A stretch of DNA of 64,000 bases from Sulfitobacter maritimus (GTDB lineage Bacteria > Pseudomonadota > Alphaproteobacteria > Rhodobacterales > Rhodobacteraceae). The notes beneath the pieces are model-generated. The model ran no database searches. It was not told the DNA's origin and saw only the letters and a list, made by a program, of their open reading frames with translations. The stretch spans positions 372,001-436,000 of the forward strand of contig NZ_JABVBB010000034.1 of assembly GCF_013346665.1 (NCBI RefSeq), read 5' to 3'. Positions 1 to 8,638 of this stretch are shown piece after piece. The stretch's first letter is position 1; every line of letters begins with the position of its first letter. The position numbers were made by a program, and so were the translations under genes.

Positions 1-69
1 GCCTTTGCCTCTCTGCGCAACAAAAAAGTGCAGACCCCGTGGAAGAAGCACGACAACATACCTTTGTGA
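1..69 (+). CDS. pccB: Propionyl-CoA carboxylase beta chain, 3' end
   Basis: Only the last 22 codons are in the window, read from base 1 to a TGA at 67-69. The C-terminal residues include NKKVQTPWKKHDNIPL, and an ending of the type PW-(K/R)-KHDNIPL is the familiar tail of PccB carboxyltransferase subunits. PccB transfers CO2 from biotin to propionyl-CoA, giving methylmalonyl-CoA. The biotin carboxylase subunit pccA lies about 2.2 kb downstream on the same strand, and the mutase that uses the product follows, which supports the call. The gene is truncated by the window edge, so nothing can be said about its active site. Confidence 0.85.
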   Translation, partial: AFASLRNKKVQTPWKKHDNIPL

Positions 70-111
70 GCGCCCCCATGGTCCTTCATCCTTTTTCAAA
101 TACCGATCCCA

Positions 112-136
112 CCGAGGCCGCTTGCGGAACCCTCGG
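112..136 (+). terminator. Possible pccB terminator hairpin
   Basis: CCGAGG (112-117) pairs with CCTCGG (131-136) around an inner CCG/CGG stem. A short run of T follows only after a further 10-15 bases, so this is a weak candidate. It lies between the pccB stop and the next ribosome binding site. Confidence 0.3.
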
Positions 137-174
137 CGGGCTGGGCGGTTTTCCCTGCGAAGGAGGATCATCTC

Positions 175-429
175 ATGCCCAATTCATCGATCAAGGACGA
201 AGAGACCTACAAATCCCTGCGCGAGGACGGGGCGAGCAAGGAGAAAGCCGCTCGGATCGCCAATGCGCAGGCCAACGACAGCCAGCACCCCAGCAAGAAG
301 GGAGGCAAACAGCCGCCCTACGAGGATTGGACCAAGGACGAGCTCTACGACCGGGCGCAGGAGCTTGGGATCGAAGGGCGCTCGGATATGGACAAGGACG
401 CGCTGATCGACGCTCTGCGCAACCATTAA
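175..429 (+). CDS. DUF7218 / Rho-termination-factor N-terminal-like small protein
   Basis: This 84-residue hydrophilic, highly charged protein is preceded by a strong AGGAGG nine bases before the ATG. Residues 1-45 resemble the small DUF7218-type domain (SSIKDEETYKSLREDGASKE). The C-terminal third (WTKDELYDRAQELGIEGRS, then MDKDALIDALR) has the helix-extended-loop-helix pattern of the Rho N-terminal/SAP-like fold, often found in small nucleic-acid-associated proteins. It has no signal peptide and should be cytoplasmic. The function is unknown; a nucleic-acid-binding role is inferred only from the fold. Confidence 0.75.
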   Translation: MPNSSIKDEETYKSLREDGASKEKAARIANAQANDSQHPSKKGGKQPPYEDWTKDELYDRAQELGIEGRSDMDKDALIDALRNH

Positions 430-461
430 CGCGGTTCGCAGGATGGTTTGTAGCAGGGGCG

Positions 462-824
462 TTGGGGCTTGGGCTCGCGTCACCTGCCACTGCCTTTGAC
501 GTGCCATCGGGCCAACAGATCACCTTACAAGAGGTGCTGGTCGAAGACCTGGGCGGCGAGACCTGGCTGCGCTTTCGCTTTGTCGCGCCACAGATTGCCG
601 AGGGGCCGGACGCAATCGCCTATGACCTCGCCGCACCGGATATGGAGTATCTGTGTCACGCCGTAGCGCTGCCCTATATGGTCGAACATGCGTTGACGGG
701 CCAAATGATCGTTGTGTCTTTGGCTGACCGCGTTGTCGAATTTGGGTCTGCCGATCCCGATGCAACCCAGTTTTTCGAAGCCTTCCGTCCCAAAGATGGC
801 GTCTGCATCTGGGAGGGTTTGTGA
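462..824 (+). CDS. Exported DUF6497-like hypothetical protein
   Basis: The open frame runs through a hydrophobic stretch and an Ala-X-Ala-like cleavage motif (LASPATAFD) into a mature region of about 110 residues with a single Cys pair, ending at 824. It resembles the DUF6497 family of exported proteins in Rhodobacteraceae. The start is unresolved. The first ordinary start codon after the upstream gene is TTG at 462, preceded by AGGGG, but that leaves a signal peptide without a basic N-region. The hydrophobic segment itself begins near 432, so a non-standard start or an overlap with the upstream gene is possible. Function unknown. Confidence 0.6.
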   Translation: MGLGLASPATAFDVPSGQQITLQEVLVEDLGGETWLRFRFVAPQIAEGPDAIAYDLAAPDMEYLCHAVALPYMVEHALTGQMIVVSLADRVVEFGSADPDATQFFEAFRPKDGVCIWEGL

Positions 825-944
825 TGAGACCACAATATCTTGCGGATTTCCGCCGGTCGTCCTTTTCGAATGAGGCTTTGGAGTCACAGGCGGGTCGATT
901 GCGCTTGCAACCATATCCATTGCCATGTGAATCGCTTAAGATGC

Positions 945-1007
945 GGGTAAGGAATACCGACGTATCCCTTACCCCAGAACCAGGGCCTGCATGGCATGCC
1001 GCCATGC
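945..1007 (+). promoter_or_regulatory. Two stem-loops in the leader of a small lipoprotein gene
   Basis: The first stem pairs GGGTAAGGAATAC (945-957) with GTATCCCTTACCC (962-974) around CGAC: 13 pairs with one mismatch. The second pairs GCATGGC (989-995) with GCCATGC (1001-1007) around ATGCC. Neither is followed by a T-run. They sit 30-95 bases before the ATG at 1039, so they would be in its 5' leader or form the 3' end of the upstream transcript. Confidence 0.45.
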
Positions 1008-1038
1008 CGGGTTCCATTAACACAGACAGGAGATTTAC

Positions 1039-1179
1039 ATGTCCAAGAGCATCAAGTTGCTGGCAGCGTTCGGTTTCGTTGCAGCTGTTTCGGCCTGCGC
1101 ACAGCAAGAAGAAGAATACGTTGTTGTTGAGCCGGCGCCCATCTCGGTTGAGCCCGTCTACACCGGCAAGTACAAGTAA
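1039..1179 (+). CDS. 46-residue lipoprotein
   Basis: This very small gene starts with ATG after AGGAG (spacing 7). The product has a basic start (MSKSIK), a hydrophobic core and a lipobox ending VSAC at Cys20, which predicts lipidation and signal peptidase II cleavage. The mature peptide is only about 27 residues, with an acidic patch (EEEYVVVE) and a proline-rich tail ending TGKYK. It therefore appears to be a tiny envelope-anchored peptide, analogous in size to other small lipoproteins of Gram-negative bacteria. Two hairpins precede it and a strong one follows, which suggests a separate, probably abundant short transcript. Function unknown. Confidence 0.7.
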   Translation: MSKSIKLLAAFGFVAAVSACAQQEEEYVVVEPAPISVEPVYTGKYK

Positions 1180-1187
1180 TGCCGATG

Positions 1188-1213
1188 CAGGGCAGGCGTC
1201 CGCGCCTGTCCTG
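1188..1213 (+). terminator. UNCG-capped terminator-like hairpin
   Basis: CAGGGCAGGCG (1188-1198) pairs with CGCCTGTCCTG (1203-1213): 11 pairs including one G-T, with a TCCG tetraloop. It begins eight bases after the lipoprotein stop. There is no T-run, so it may act as a 3'-end stabiliser as much as a terminator. Confidence 0.55.
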
Positions 1214-1257
1214 ACCTCCACCCTCTCTGTCACCCCTGCAATCGGAAGGGGTGTCTG

Positions 1258-1617
1258 ATGCCCGCCTATATGCTTAAACATCGCGGGTTTCCGGGCCGTT
1301 TGCCCGGCACCGATTTCCAATTCACCATTCGCCGCCCGAACCCGAAAGGGGTCACGCCAATTACCCGGCGCGAACGCAGGCCCGACCGCCGCGCCCCTGA
1401 CCGGCGTGCTGATACCGCCTTTGTCAAAGCGCTCTATGAAGCTTTTGGCGATCAGCCTTTTGAGCGGGGCAATTTGGATGCGGGGCGACTGTCGTGGCTC
1501 TTTGGTCGCGAAGTCTTGCCTGCTACTGACCCGTTTGACCCTGCAGATTACGAAGCGCTCTTGGTGCTCGATGTCGCGGCTGCCCGTGCGGCGTTCCCCG
1601 ACGCTTTCGAGGATTGA
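1258..1617 (+). CDS. Hypothetical protein, Arg/Asp-rich
   Basis: I do not recognise this 119-residue soluble protein. It has no signal peptide or membrane segment. Residues about 37-52 form a striking basic stretch (TRRERRPDRRAPDRRAD), followed by a more ordinary globular half with FVKALYEAFGD and a C-terminal VLDVAAARAAFPDAFED. The ATG follows GGAAGGGG with reasonable spacing. Its codon use matches the neighbours, so I regard it as real, but it could be a lineage-restricted gene. Confidence 0.6.
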   Translation: MPAYMLKHRGFPGRLPGTDFQFTIRRPNPKGVTPITRRERRPDRRAPDRRADTAFVKALYEAFGDQPFERGNLDAGRLSWLFGREVLPATDPFDPADYEALLVLDVAAARAAFPDAFED

Positions 1618-1939
1618 TCGGCGTGATGTTGCCGTGCCTCTCCGCTGATCAGCGTGGCTTTGCCGATGGGCAGCGCCAGTCCGTTGCGTCCTTGGCGTTC
1701 ACGCAGGGCTGGCCCATGATCAAGGGGACTGGCAGGGCGCATTTTGTCCAAGGCTCTGTCAGCCATGAAGACCATACCCCTTCCCCTGTCGGGCAGCGGG
1801 TCAGTGCGCTGACATCGCTGTCCGACGTTTTTGGACTGTGGCATTTTACACACAAAGATGTGGGGCAAATGGCGGCGGCGGAACCCGTCGTCAGCAGGCA
1901 GGTTGGTCAGACAACAATAAGCAAAAGAGGAACAGGCAG
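1618..1939. other. Intergenic region, about 320 bases, no gene seen
   Basis: Frames on both strands here give arginine-, serine- and cysteine-rich translations without a convincing start or family resemblance. I see no tRNA fold. The region presumably holds the promoter of the small lipoprotein gene at 1940, whose ATG follows GAGGAACAGGCAG. Confidence 0.4.
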
Positions 1940-2152
1940 ATGTCCATCCGTACACTCATTCTCGCGCTTGGCGCGACAGTCGGGCTCGCCGCTTGCGGCA
2001 ACACGATCCCCGAACAATCGCTTGCCGGTGCGGCCGTTGGTGCAGGCGCCGCAGCGATCACCAGCGGGTCGCTCCTTCAGGGTGCGGCGATTGGTGCTGC
2101 GGGCAATGTCGCCTATTGCCAGCTTAACCCCGGCAAATGCCGCGGCTACTGA
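1940..2152 (+). CDS. Small glycine/alanine-rich lipoprotein
   Basis: The 70-residue product starts at ATG 1940, well inside a longer open frame, because this start gives a signal peptide with lipobox GLAAC at Cys19. The mature part has alternating small residues (AGAAVGAGAAAITSGS, then GAAIGAAGNVAYC), a glycine-zipper pattern seen in small outer-membrane or envelope-associated lipoproteins, and ends with two cysteines around CQLNPGKC. The exact role is unknown. It is likely membrane-anchored through its lipid and possibly through the zipper. A hairpin follows the gene. Confidence 0.7.
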   Translation: MSIRTLILALGATVGLAACGNTIPEQSLAGAAVGAGAAAITSGSLLQGAAIGAAGNVAYCQLNPGKCRGY

Positions 2153-2183
2153 TAGCCGCTTTAATCATTCCATTCTGACGGTT

Positions 2184-2206
2184 CCGCTGGCCCTTCGGGC
2201 GGGCGG
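2184..2206 (+). terminator. Terminator-like hairpin after the glycine-zipper lipoprotein
   Basis: CCGCTGGCCC (2184-2193) faces GGGCGGGCGG (2197-2206) across a TTC loop, with an internal mismatch. It lies between the lipoprotein stop and pccA. No T-run follows. Confidence 0.4.
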
Positions 2207-2295
2207 CGCTGTCTATCTCTCGTTCATTTTAGGCACCGCGCAGCCCCGGCTGACGCGGTTTTTCGCCTTGCCTGCCACTGTCAAAGGAAGTGCTG

Positions 2296-4341
2296 ATGTT
2301 TGACAAGATCCTGATCGCCAACCGGGGCGAAATCGCCTGCCGCGTTATCAAAACGGCCAAGAAGATGGGGCTGACCACAGTTGCCATCTACTCCGACGCC
2401 GACGCGCAGGCGTTGCATGTCGAGATGGCGGACGAAGCCATCCACATCGGCCCGCCGCCCGCGAACCAATCCTATATCGTCATCGACAAGGTGATGGAGG
2501 CGGTCAAACAGTCTGGCGCGCAGGCGGTGCATCCGGGCTATGGTTTCCTGAGCGAAAACAGCAAGTTCGCCGAAGCTCTTGATGCGGCTGGCGTTGCCTT
2601 TGTCGGCCCCCCGGTGGGCGCGATTGAGAAGATGGGCGACAAGATCACCTCGAAAAAGATCGCGCAAGAGGCCGGGGTGTCGACCGTGCCGGGCTATATG
2701 GGCCTGATCGAAGACGCCGAGGAAGCGGTCAAGATTTCCAACGAGATCGGCTATCCGGTGATGCTCAAAGCCTCCGCCGGCGGCGGCGGCAAGGGGATGC
2801 GGATCGCTTGGAATGATGCAGAGGCACGCGAAGGCTTCCAGTCGTCCAAGAACGAGGCCGCGAACAGCTTTGGCGATGACCGTATCTTCATCGAGAAGTT
2901 CGTGACGCAGCCACGCCACATCGAGATTCAGGTGCTCTGCGACGCGCATGGCAACGGCATCTATCTGGGCGAGCGCGAATGTTCGATCCAGCGCCGCAAC
3001 CAAAAGGTCGTCGAAGAAGCACCGAGCCCCTTCCTTGACGAAGCGACCCGCAAAGCGATGGGCGAGCAGGCCGTAGCACTGGCGCAGGCCGTAGGCTATA
3101 CCAGCGCGGGGACGGTGGAATTCATCGTCGACGGCGACAAGAACTTCTACTTTCTTGAGATGAACACCCGCCTTCAGGTGGAGCATCCGGTAACGGAACT
3201 GATCACCGGTGTGGACCTCGTGGAACAGATGATCCGCGTCGCCAATGGCGAGAAACTGTCGATCACCCAAGACGACGTGCAACTGACCGGCTGGGCCATC
3301 GAAAACCGTCTCTATGCCGAAGACCCGTATCGCGGTTTTCTGCCCTCCATTGGCCGTCTGACCCGCTACCGCCCGCCGCAGGAAGTGGCCGCCGGGCCGC
3401 TGCTGGAGAAAGGCACGTGGCAGGGCGATGCGCCAAGCGGTGACATGGCCGTGCGCAATGACACTGGCGTCTATGAGGGCGGCGAGATTTCGATGTATTA
3501 CGACCCGATGATCGCCAAGCTCTGCACTTGGGCCCCGACGCGGGCCGAGGCGATTGAGAAGATGCGGGTGGCCTTGGACAGTTTCGAGGTCGAGGGGATC
3601 GGACATAACCTGCCGTTCCTCTCAGCCGTGATGGATCACCCGAAATTCGTCTCTGGCGACATGACCACCGCCTTTATCGCGGAAGAATATCCCGACGGTT
3701 TCGAGGGCGTGACCCTACAGGACGCGGAACTGCGCCGCATTGCCGCCGCCTGCGCCGCGATGCACCGGGTGGCCGAGATTCGCCGCGCCCGCGTCTCGGG
3801 CCGGATGGACAATCACGAGCGCAAGGTCGGCAGCGACTGGAACGTGCGTTTGCAGGGCGAGAGCTTTGACGTGGTGACGAAGGCCGACCCTGATGGGGCC
3901 ACGGTTAGGTTCACCGATGGGGCCGAGATGCGCGTGAGTGGAGATTGGACGCCAGGCGACCAGCTTGCCATGATGACGGTGGATGACGCGCCGCTGGTGC
4001 TGAAGGTCGGAAAGATCTCTGGCGGCTTCCGCATCCGGACGCGCGGCGCGGACCTTAAGGTCCATGTGCGCACGCCACGTCAGGCCGAACTGGCCGCGCT
4101 CATGCCCGAGAAACTGCCGCCAGATACCTCCAAAATGCTACTCTGCCCGATGCCAGGTCTGGTGGTGAAGCTCGACGTCGAAGTGGGCGATGAGGTTCAA
4201 GAAGGCCAGCCGCTCTGCACTATTGAGGCGATGAAGATGGAAAACATCCTGCGTGCCGAGAAGAAGGGCGTGGTCAGCAAGGTCAACGCCAGCGCGGGCG
4301 ACAGCCTTGCGGTGGACGATGTGATCATGGAGTTCGAATAA
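2296..4341 (+). CDS. pccA: Propionyl-CoA carboxylase biotin-carboxylase (alpha) subunit
   Basis: The 681-residue protein carboxylates its own biotin with ATP and bicarbonate and passes CO2 to PccB for propionyl-CoA. It opens with the biotin carboxylase N-domain (KILIANRGEIACRVI), then an ATP-grasp domain with the glycine-rich loop KASAGGGGKGM near residue 158 and the EMNTRLQVEHPVTE signature. A linker (BT) domain follows, and a C-terminal biotinyl domain with EAMKMEN, biotinylated at about Lys647. I chose ATG 2296 over the upstream GTG 2290 because AAGGAAG lies five bases ahead. Length matches the family. It works with pccB and scpA in the propionate-to-succinyl-CoA route. Confidence 0.97.
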   Translation: MFDKILIANRGEIACRVIKTAKKMGLTTVAIYSDADAQALHVEMADEAIHIGPPPANQSYIVIDKVMEAVKQSGAQAVHPGYGFLSENSKFAEALDAAGVAFVGPPVGAIEKMGDKITSKKIAQEAGVSTVPGYMGLIEDAEEAVKISNEIGYPVMLKASAGGGGKGMRIAWNDAEAREGFQSSKNEAANSFGDDRIFIEKFVTQPRHIEIQVLCDAHGNGIYLGERECSIQRRNQKVVEEAPSPFLDEATRKAMGEQAVALAQAVGYTSAGTVEFIVDGDKNFYFLEMNTRLQVEHPVTELITGVDLVEQMIRVANGEKLSITQDDVQLTGWAIENRLYAEDPYRGFLPSIGRLTRYRPPQEVAAGPLLEKGTWQGDAPSGDMAVRNDTGVYEGGEISMYYDPMIAKLCTWAPTRAEAIEKMRVALDSFEVEGIGHNLPFLSAVMDHPKFVSGDMTTAFIAEEYPDGFEGVTLQDAELRRIAAACAAMHRVAEIRRARVSGRMDNHERKVGSDWNVRLQGESFDVVTKADPDGATVRFTDGAEMRVSGDWTPGDQLAMMTVDDAPLVLKVGKISGGFRIRTRGADLKVHVRTPRQAELAALMPEKLPPDTSKMLLCPMPGLVVKLDVEVGDEVQEGQPLCTIEAMKMENILRAEKKGVVSKVNASAGDSLAVDDVIMEFE

Positions 4342-4383
4342 GGTGCAACGTCCGGGGGATCAGAACGGGCAGGGGGCGGGGCA

Positions 4384-4839
4384 TCAGCGGATGACCTGCG
4401 GCTCCTTTGCCTCTCTGATCTCCCGCTGGCGCAGGGGCATTTTGTCGATGCTGCGGGTGATCTCGCGCACGTCCCAAGGGAAGGGTTTGCGCAACTCGAT
4501 GTTACCTTCCTTATCGACCAGCACCAGCATGAAGCCGCGCGGCCTCATGCGCAGGCGGAGCGGGCTGCGGGCGGCAGGGTCTGTGTCGGTCAGTACGATG
4601 ACATCGCGCAGGCGCAATTCGTCCGGGCGCGCCTGTAGATATTCCATCTGCGCCACGAAGGCGGGGTCGTTTTCCGAATTGGCAAAGACCAAGACGGGCC
4701 GCTTTTTCCACTGGAATTCGCTCAAATCCGCCATATCGGCAGGAAGAAACAGCGGGTCTTCGTCCGGCACATCAGCACTTTGGGCGCTGGCTGTTGCGGC
4801 GATTATTCCTGCGAAAACAAGTGAGATAAGACGTTTCAT
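4384..4839 (-). CDS. Exported DUF4174 protein
   Basis: The 151-residue product starts at 4839, where AGGAG precedes the ATG and a clear signal peptide begins (MKRLISLVFAGIIAATASA). The mature region, with KRPVLVFANSENDPAFVAQM and RDVIVLTDTDPAARSP, matches the DUF4174 family. That family has a thioredoxin-like outline but no CXXC here, so a redox role is not supported. It would act in the periplasm. It converges on pccA, with 42 bases between the stops. Function unknown. Confidence 0.75.
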   Translation of the reverse strand: MKRLISLVFAGIIAATASAQSADVPDEDPLFLPADMADLSEFQWKKRPVLVFANSENDPAFVAQMEYLQARPDELRLRDVIVLTDTDPAARSPLRLRMRPRGFMLVLVDKEGNIELRKPFPWDVREITRSIDKMPLRQREIREAKEPQVIR

Positions 4840-5007
4840 TAAAGCTCCTGTCCCCTCAGATATAAGCGTTCGGCCCGCGTTTGCGAAGGTCAAAGCGCCG
4901 CAGGGGCGGATTAATCCCATTGCAAGGCATTTTGGCCCATGACGGCGGTGTTCCCTGCGTCATGGCCGGTCGGGGCGGCCGTACTGCCAGCATTGGGCCG
5001 CGCCATC

Positions 5008-5949
5008 ATGGACGTCATTCTTCACATCGGGGCCCATCGCAGCGGCACCACCAGTTTTCAACGCTACCTGCGCGACAGTCAGGCGGATCTGAGCGCACGT
5101 GGCATTGGCTTTTGGGGCCCCGCGCGGGTGCGCCAATCGGTCTTTCCCGGCCTGTTTCCGGGGCCAGCCGTGGCACGGGGGCGCGACCCTGTGCGCCGGG
5201 CCGAAGGGCGGGTGCAGATGCAGGTGGCGCAGTGTCATGCGCAGGGCTTGCGCCAGTTGCTTATCAGCGATGAGAACATGATCGGCAGCGCCCGGCAGTG
5301 TCTGCGCAGCGCCGCCCTTTATCCGGCGATTGGCGAGCGTATGGCCCGGATCGGCAGCGCTTTTGGCGGGCGGATCAAACGTGTGGTGCTGAGCGTGCGG
5401 GCGCCGGACCTGTGGTGGGCGTCAGCCGCCGCCTATACGATAGGGCGCGGGCATCCGGTGCCGAGCGCGCAGACCTTTGACACGATTGCGCAGAACCCGC
5501 GGTCGTGGCGCGATGTGGTCACCGATTTGGCCTGTGCGCTGCCGGAGACTGAAATCAGGGTGACCCCTTTTGAGCAATTCGGGGGGCAGCCTGACGCGTT
5601 GTTCACGGCCTGCACCGATCACGTGGCGCCCGCAGGGGCGGCAGGCTGGCTCAACCGCGCGCCCGATTTGGCCGCTCTGCGCGAGACCCTGAACGAACGC
5701 GGCCAAGACCCCGCGTCGCTGCCCCATGCTGCCGGGCGCTGGCAGCCGTTTAATCCCACGCAGGCGTCTGCTTTGCGTGAACGCTATGCCGATGATCAGT
5801 TCTGGCTCGCCGCCGGGGCCGATGGTCTGGCCACTTTGACAGAGGACCCCAGCCGGAGAAGAGCAGGCCCAAGCCTGCCGCCCGGTGCCATGAGAGAAGG
5901 ACATGCATATGACATCCGACCAAAAGGACGCCAAAACCCGCTGGCGTGA
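5008..5949 (+). CDS. Sulfotransferase-like P-loop protein
   Basis: From ATG 5008 the protein begins [20 protein letters not shown]. This matches the 5'-phosphosulfate-binding loop of sulfotransferases, in which a beta strand leads into a G-X-X-(R/K)-S/T-G-T-T-S loop. A start at 4939 in the same frame is possible but adds a poorly conserved extension. A second beta-strand motif with [13 protein letters not shown] fits the 3'-phosphate loop, where an Arg and a Ser usually contact the nucleotide. The acceptor is unknown, and the resemblance may reflect a non-catalytic relative. The 3' end overlaps the start of scpA by 41 bases, so the two are probably co-transcribed. Confidence 0.6.
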   Translation: MDVILHIGAHRSGTTSFQRYLRDSQADLSARGIGFWGPARVRQSVFPGLFPGPAVARGRDPVRRAEGRVQMQVAQCHAQGLRQLLISDENMIGSARQCLRSAALYPAIGERMARIGSAFGGRIKRVVLSVRAPDLWWASAAAYTIGRGHPVPSAQTFDTIAQNPRSWRDVVTDLACALPETEIRVTPFEQFGGQPDALFTACTDHVAPAGAAGWLNRAPDLAALRETLNERGQDPASLPHAAGRWQPFNPTQASALRERYADDQFWLAAGADGLATLTEDPSRRRAGPSLPPGAMREGHAYDIRPKGRQNPLA

Positions 5950-8050
5950 TCTGGCCACTGGCGAGTTGCGCGGGCGCAGCCTCGACGATCTGACGTGGAA
6001 AACGCTGGAGGGGATCGACGTTCAGCCGCTTTATACCGCTGAGGATGTTGAGGGGCTCGACCATCTTGGCAGCATTCCGGGCGAAGCGCCGTTCACGCGG
6101 GGCGTGAAGGCCACGATGTATGCGGGGCGGCCCTGGACGATCCGGCAATATGCGGGGTTCTCGACGGCTGAGGAATCGAACGCCTTTTACCGCCGTGCGC
6201 TGGCGGCTGGGCAGCAGGGTGTTTCGGTTGCCTTCGATCTGGCGACGCACCGGGGCTATGACAGCGACCACCCGCGGGTTGAGGGTGACGTTGGTAAGGC
6301 CGGGGTGGCGATCGACTCGGTTGAGGATATGAAAATCCTCTTCGATGGCATCCCGCTCGATCAGGTCTCGGTCTCCATGACCATGAACGGCGCGGTGATC
6401 CCGATCTTGGCGAGCTTCATCGTCGCGGGCGAAGAGCAGGGGCATGACCGCGCCAAGCTGTCTGGCACGATCCAGAACGACATCCTCAAGGAATTCATGG
6501 TGCGCAACACCTATGTTTACCCGCCGGAACCGTCCATGCGGATCATCGGGGATATCATCGAATACACCTCGGATTATATGCCGAAGTTCAACTCGATCTC
6601 GATCTCCGGCTACCACATGCAGGAGGCGGGCGCGAACCTTGTCCAAGAGCTGGCCTTTACCATCGCGGACGGGCGGGAATACGTGCGCACGGCGATTGCG
6701 GCGGGCATGGATGTGGACCGTTTCGCGCCGCGTCTGTCGTTCTTCTTTGCCATCGGCATGAACTTCTTCATGGAGGCCGCCAAGCTGCGCGCGGCGCGTC
6801 TGCTCTGGTCGCGCGTGATGGAGGAGTTTGAGCCGAAGAACCCCAAGTCTTCGATGCTGCGGACCCATTGCCAGACCTCTGGCGTGAGCTTGGCCGAGCA
6901 GGACCCCTACAACAACGTCGTGCGCACGGCCTACGAGGCGCTTTCGGCGGTGCTGGGCGGGACCCAGTCGCTGCACACCAACTCGCTGGACGAGGCGATT
7001 GGCCTGCCGACCGAACATTCCGCGCGCATCGCCCGCAACACCCAGTTGATCCTGCAAGAAGAGACCGGCATCACCAATGTCGTCGATCCGCTCGCCGGCT
7101 CCTACTACGTTGAGAAACTGACCGCCGATCTGGCCGAGGCCGCGTGGAAGCTGATCGAGGAAGTCGAAGAGATGGGCGGCATGACCAAGGCCGTGGCCTC
7201 TGGCATGCCCAAGCTGCGCATTGAGGAAGCGGCGGCGCAGCGGCAGGCGGGCATCGACCGGGGTACTGAGGTGATCGTCGGCGTCAACAAATACCGCCGC
7301 GACAAGGAAGAGCCGATCGACATTCTCGACGTCGATAACGTTAAGGTCCGCGCCGGTCAGGTGGCGCGGTTGGAGCGCATTCGCGCCGAACGCGACGAGG
7401 ACGCTTGCACCGCTGCCTTGGCAGAACTGACACGGCGGGCTGCCGAGGGCGGCAATCTGCTCGACGCGGCGGTCGAGGCCGCACGCGCACGCGCCACAGT
7501 GGGGGAAATCAGCATGGCGATGGAGAAAGAATTCGGGCGGCACCGGGCCGAGGTCAAGACACTCTCGGGCGTCTATGGCGCAGCCTATGAGGGCGACGCG
7601 GGCTTTGCCGATATCCAGAAATCGGTCAATGAATTCGCCGAGGCCGAAGGCCGCCGCCCGCGTATGCTGGTGGTCAAGATGGGCCAAGACGGGCACGACC
7701 GGGGGGCCAAGGTAATCGCCACGGCCTTTGCCGACATCGGCTTTGATGTGGACGTGGGGCCACTGTTCCAGACCCCTGCCGAAGCCGCGCAGGATGCGGT
7801 GGACAACGACGTGCATGTGATCGGCATCTCTAGCCAAGCGGCGGGGCATAAGACGCTTGCACCGCAGCTTATTCAGGCGCTGAAGGATGCAGGGGCGGAG
7901 GACATTCTGGTGATCTGTGGCGGGGTCATTCCGCAGCAGGATTACAAGTTCCTGCAGGACGCGGGCGTAAAGGCGATCTTTGGGCCGGGGACCAATATCC
8001 CAACGGCGGCACAGGATATTCTCAAGCTGATCCGTGAGACACGCAAGTGA
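5909..8050 (+). CDS. scpA: Methylmalonyl-CoA mutase, adenosylcobalamin-dependent
   Basis: The 713-residue enzyme isomerises (R)-methylmalonyl-CoA to succinyl-CoA, the last step after propionyl-CoA carboxylase. Residues about 1-540 form the substrate barrel, with the family signatures [24 protein letters not shown] and [11 protein letters not shown]. Residues about 575-710 form the cobalamin domain, with GQDGHDRG, whose His (about 596) is the cobalt ligand, followed by [11 protein letters not shown] chose ATG 5909 over 5903 because GAGAAGG lies eight bases upstream of it and only two from the other. This is a single-chain homomeric form, not an alpha/beta pair. Confidence 0.97.
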   Translation: MTSDQKDAKTRWRDLATGELRGRSLDDLTWKTLEGIDVQPLYTAEDVEGLDHLGSIPGEAPFTRGVKATMYAGRPWTIRQYAGFSTAEESNAFYRRALAAGQQGVSVAFDLATHRGYDSDHPRVEGDVGKAGVAIDSVEDMKILFDGIPLDQVSVSMTMNGAVIPILASFIVAGEEQGHDRAKLSGTIQNDILKEFMVRNTYVYPPEPSMRIIGDIIEYTSDYMPKFNSISISGYHMQEAGANLVQELAFTIADGREYVRTAIAAGMDVDRFAPRLSFFFAIGMNFFMEAAKLRAARLLWSRVMEEFEPKNPKSSMLRTHCQTSGVSLAEQDPYNNVVRTAYEALSAVLGGTQSLHTNSLDEAIGLPTEHSARIARNTQLILQEETGITNVVDPLAGSYYVEKLTADLAEAAWKLIEEVEEMGGMTKAVASGMPKLRIEEAAAQRQAGIDRGTEVIVGVNKYRRDKEEPIDILDVDNVKVRAGQVARLERIRAERDEDACTAALAELTRRAAEGGNLLDAAVEAARARATVGEISMAMEKEFGRHRAEVKTLSGVYGAAYEGDAGFADIQKSVNEFAEAEGRRPRMLVVKMGQDGHDRGAKVIATAFADIGFDVDVGPLFQTPAEAAQDAVDNDVHVIGISSQAAGHKTLAPQLIQALKDAGAEDILVICGGVIPQQDYKFLQDAGVKAIFGPGTNIPTAAQDILKLIRETRK

Positions 8051-8060
8051 ACGGCAGCAA

Positions 8061-8086
8061 GCTCCTCGCCCTTCGGGGCGGGGAGC
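8061..8086 (+). terminator. Perfect 11-bp hairpin with TTCG loop overlapping the next gene's ribosome binding site
   Basis: GCTCCTCGCCC (8061-8071) pairs completely with GGGCGGGGAGC (8076-8086), one pair being T-G, around a TTCG tetraloop closed by C-G. No T-run follows. The right arm contains GGGGAG, the only good ribosome-binding-site match before the ATG at 8097, so folding would hide it. Confidence 0.6.
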
Positions 8087-8096
8087 AGATGGCGGT

Positions 8097-8585
8097 ATGA
8101 CACTGCGCGCAGCTCAACTGAGCGATGCGGCGGCGGTGGCGGAGCTGTGGAACGGTATGATCCGCGACAGCCTCGCGACCTTCACCACGGATGAGAAAAG
8201 CGCGGACGACATTGCCACGCTGATCGACACCCGCACGGGCGCCTTCTGGGTGGCCGACGTGGCGGGGCAGGTGGCGGGGTTTGTCACCTACGGCAGCTTT
8301 CGCGGCGGGCCGGGCTATGCTGCGACGGTGGAGCATAGCATCGTGCTCGCCGACGCCGCACAGGGGCAGGGGCTGGGGCGCGGCTTGATGACGCGGGCGC
8401 TGGACGCGGCTGCGGCGCAGGGGCACCATGTGATGGTGGCCGCGATCAGCAGTGCCAACCCCGGCGCGGTGGCGTTCCATGAAAAACTGGGCTTTGCGCA
8501 GGTCGGCCACATGCCAGAGGTCGGACGCAAGCGGGATCAATGGCTTGACCTTATCCTCATGCAGAAAGTACTCGACGCACCCTGA
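8097..8585 (+). CDS. GNAT-family N-acetyltransferase (phosphinothricin-acetyltransferase-like)
   Basis: The 162-residue protein has the GNAT fold landmarks: a start of LRAAQLSDAAAVAELWN, the acetyl-CoA loop AQGQGLGRGL at about 88-97, and NPGAVAFHEKLGFAQVG near the C-terminus. The last is the Asn/His/Tyr-bearing helix-strand seen in phosphinothricin acetyltransferase-type enzymes. Such enzymes acetylate amines of small molecules, and the real substrate cannot be told from sequence. It follows scpA by 46 bases and is probably on the same transcript. Its ribosome binding site is buried in the intervening hairpin. Confidence 0.85.
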   Translation: MTLRAAQLSDAAAVAELWNGMIRDSLATFTTDEKSADDIATLIDTRTGAFWVADVAGQVAGFVTYGSFRGGPGYAATVEHSIVLADAAQGQGLGRGLMTRALDAAAAQGHHVMVAAISSANPGAVAFHEKLGFAQVGHMPEVGRKRDQWLDLILMQKVLDAP

Positions 8586-8638
8586 CTTTCACCGCTACGC
8601 GGGCTAGGATTGGGGGATTACCACTGAAGGGCAATCCC

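Noticed and set aside
520-1320. 266-codon minus-strand frame covering the DUF6497-like and small lipoprotein genes
   Set aside because: Arg-rich translation, no ribosome binding site, and the opposite strand carries two exported proteins with clear signal peptides.
2281-3606. 441-codon open frame opposite pccA
   Set aside because: Shadow of the biotin carboxylase frame.
5750-7849. 699-codon open frame opposite scpA
   Set aside because: It mirrors the mutase frame, has an Arg/His/Asp-rich composition without any family motif, and the sense strand encodes an unmistakable mutase. Long antisense frames are usual in GC-rich DNA.
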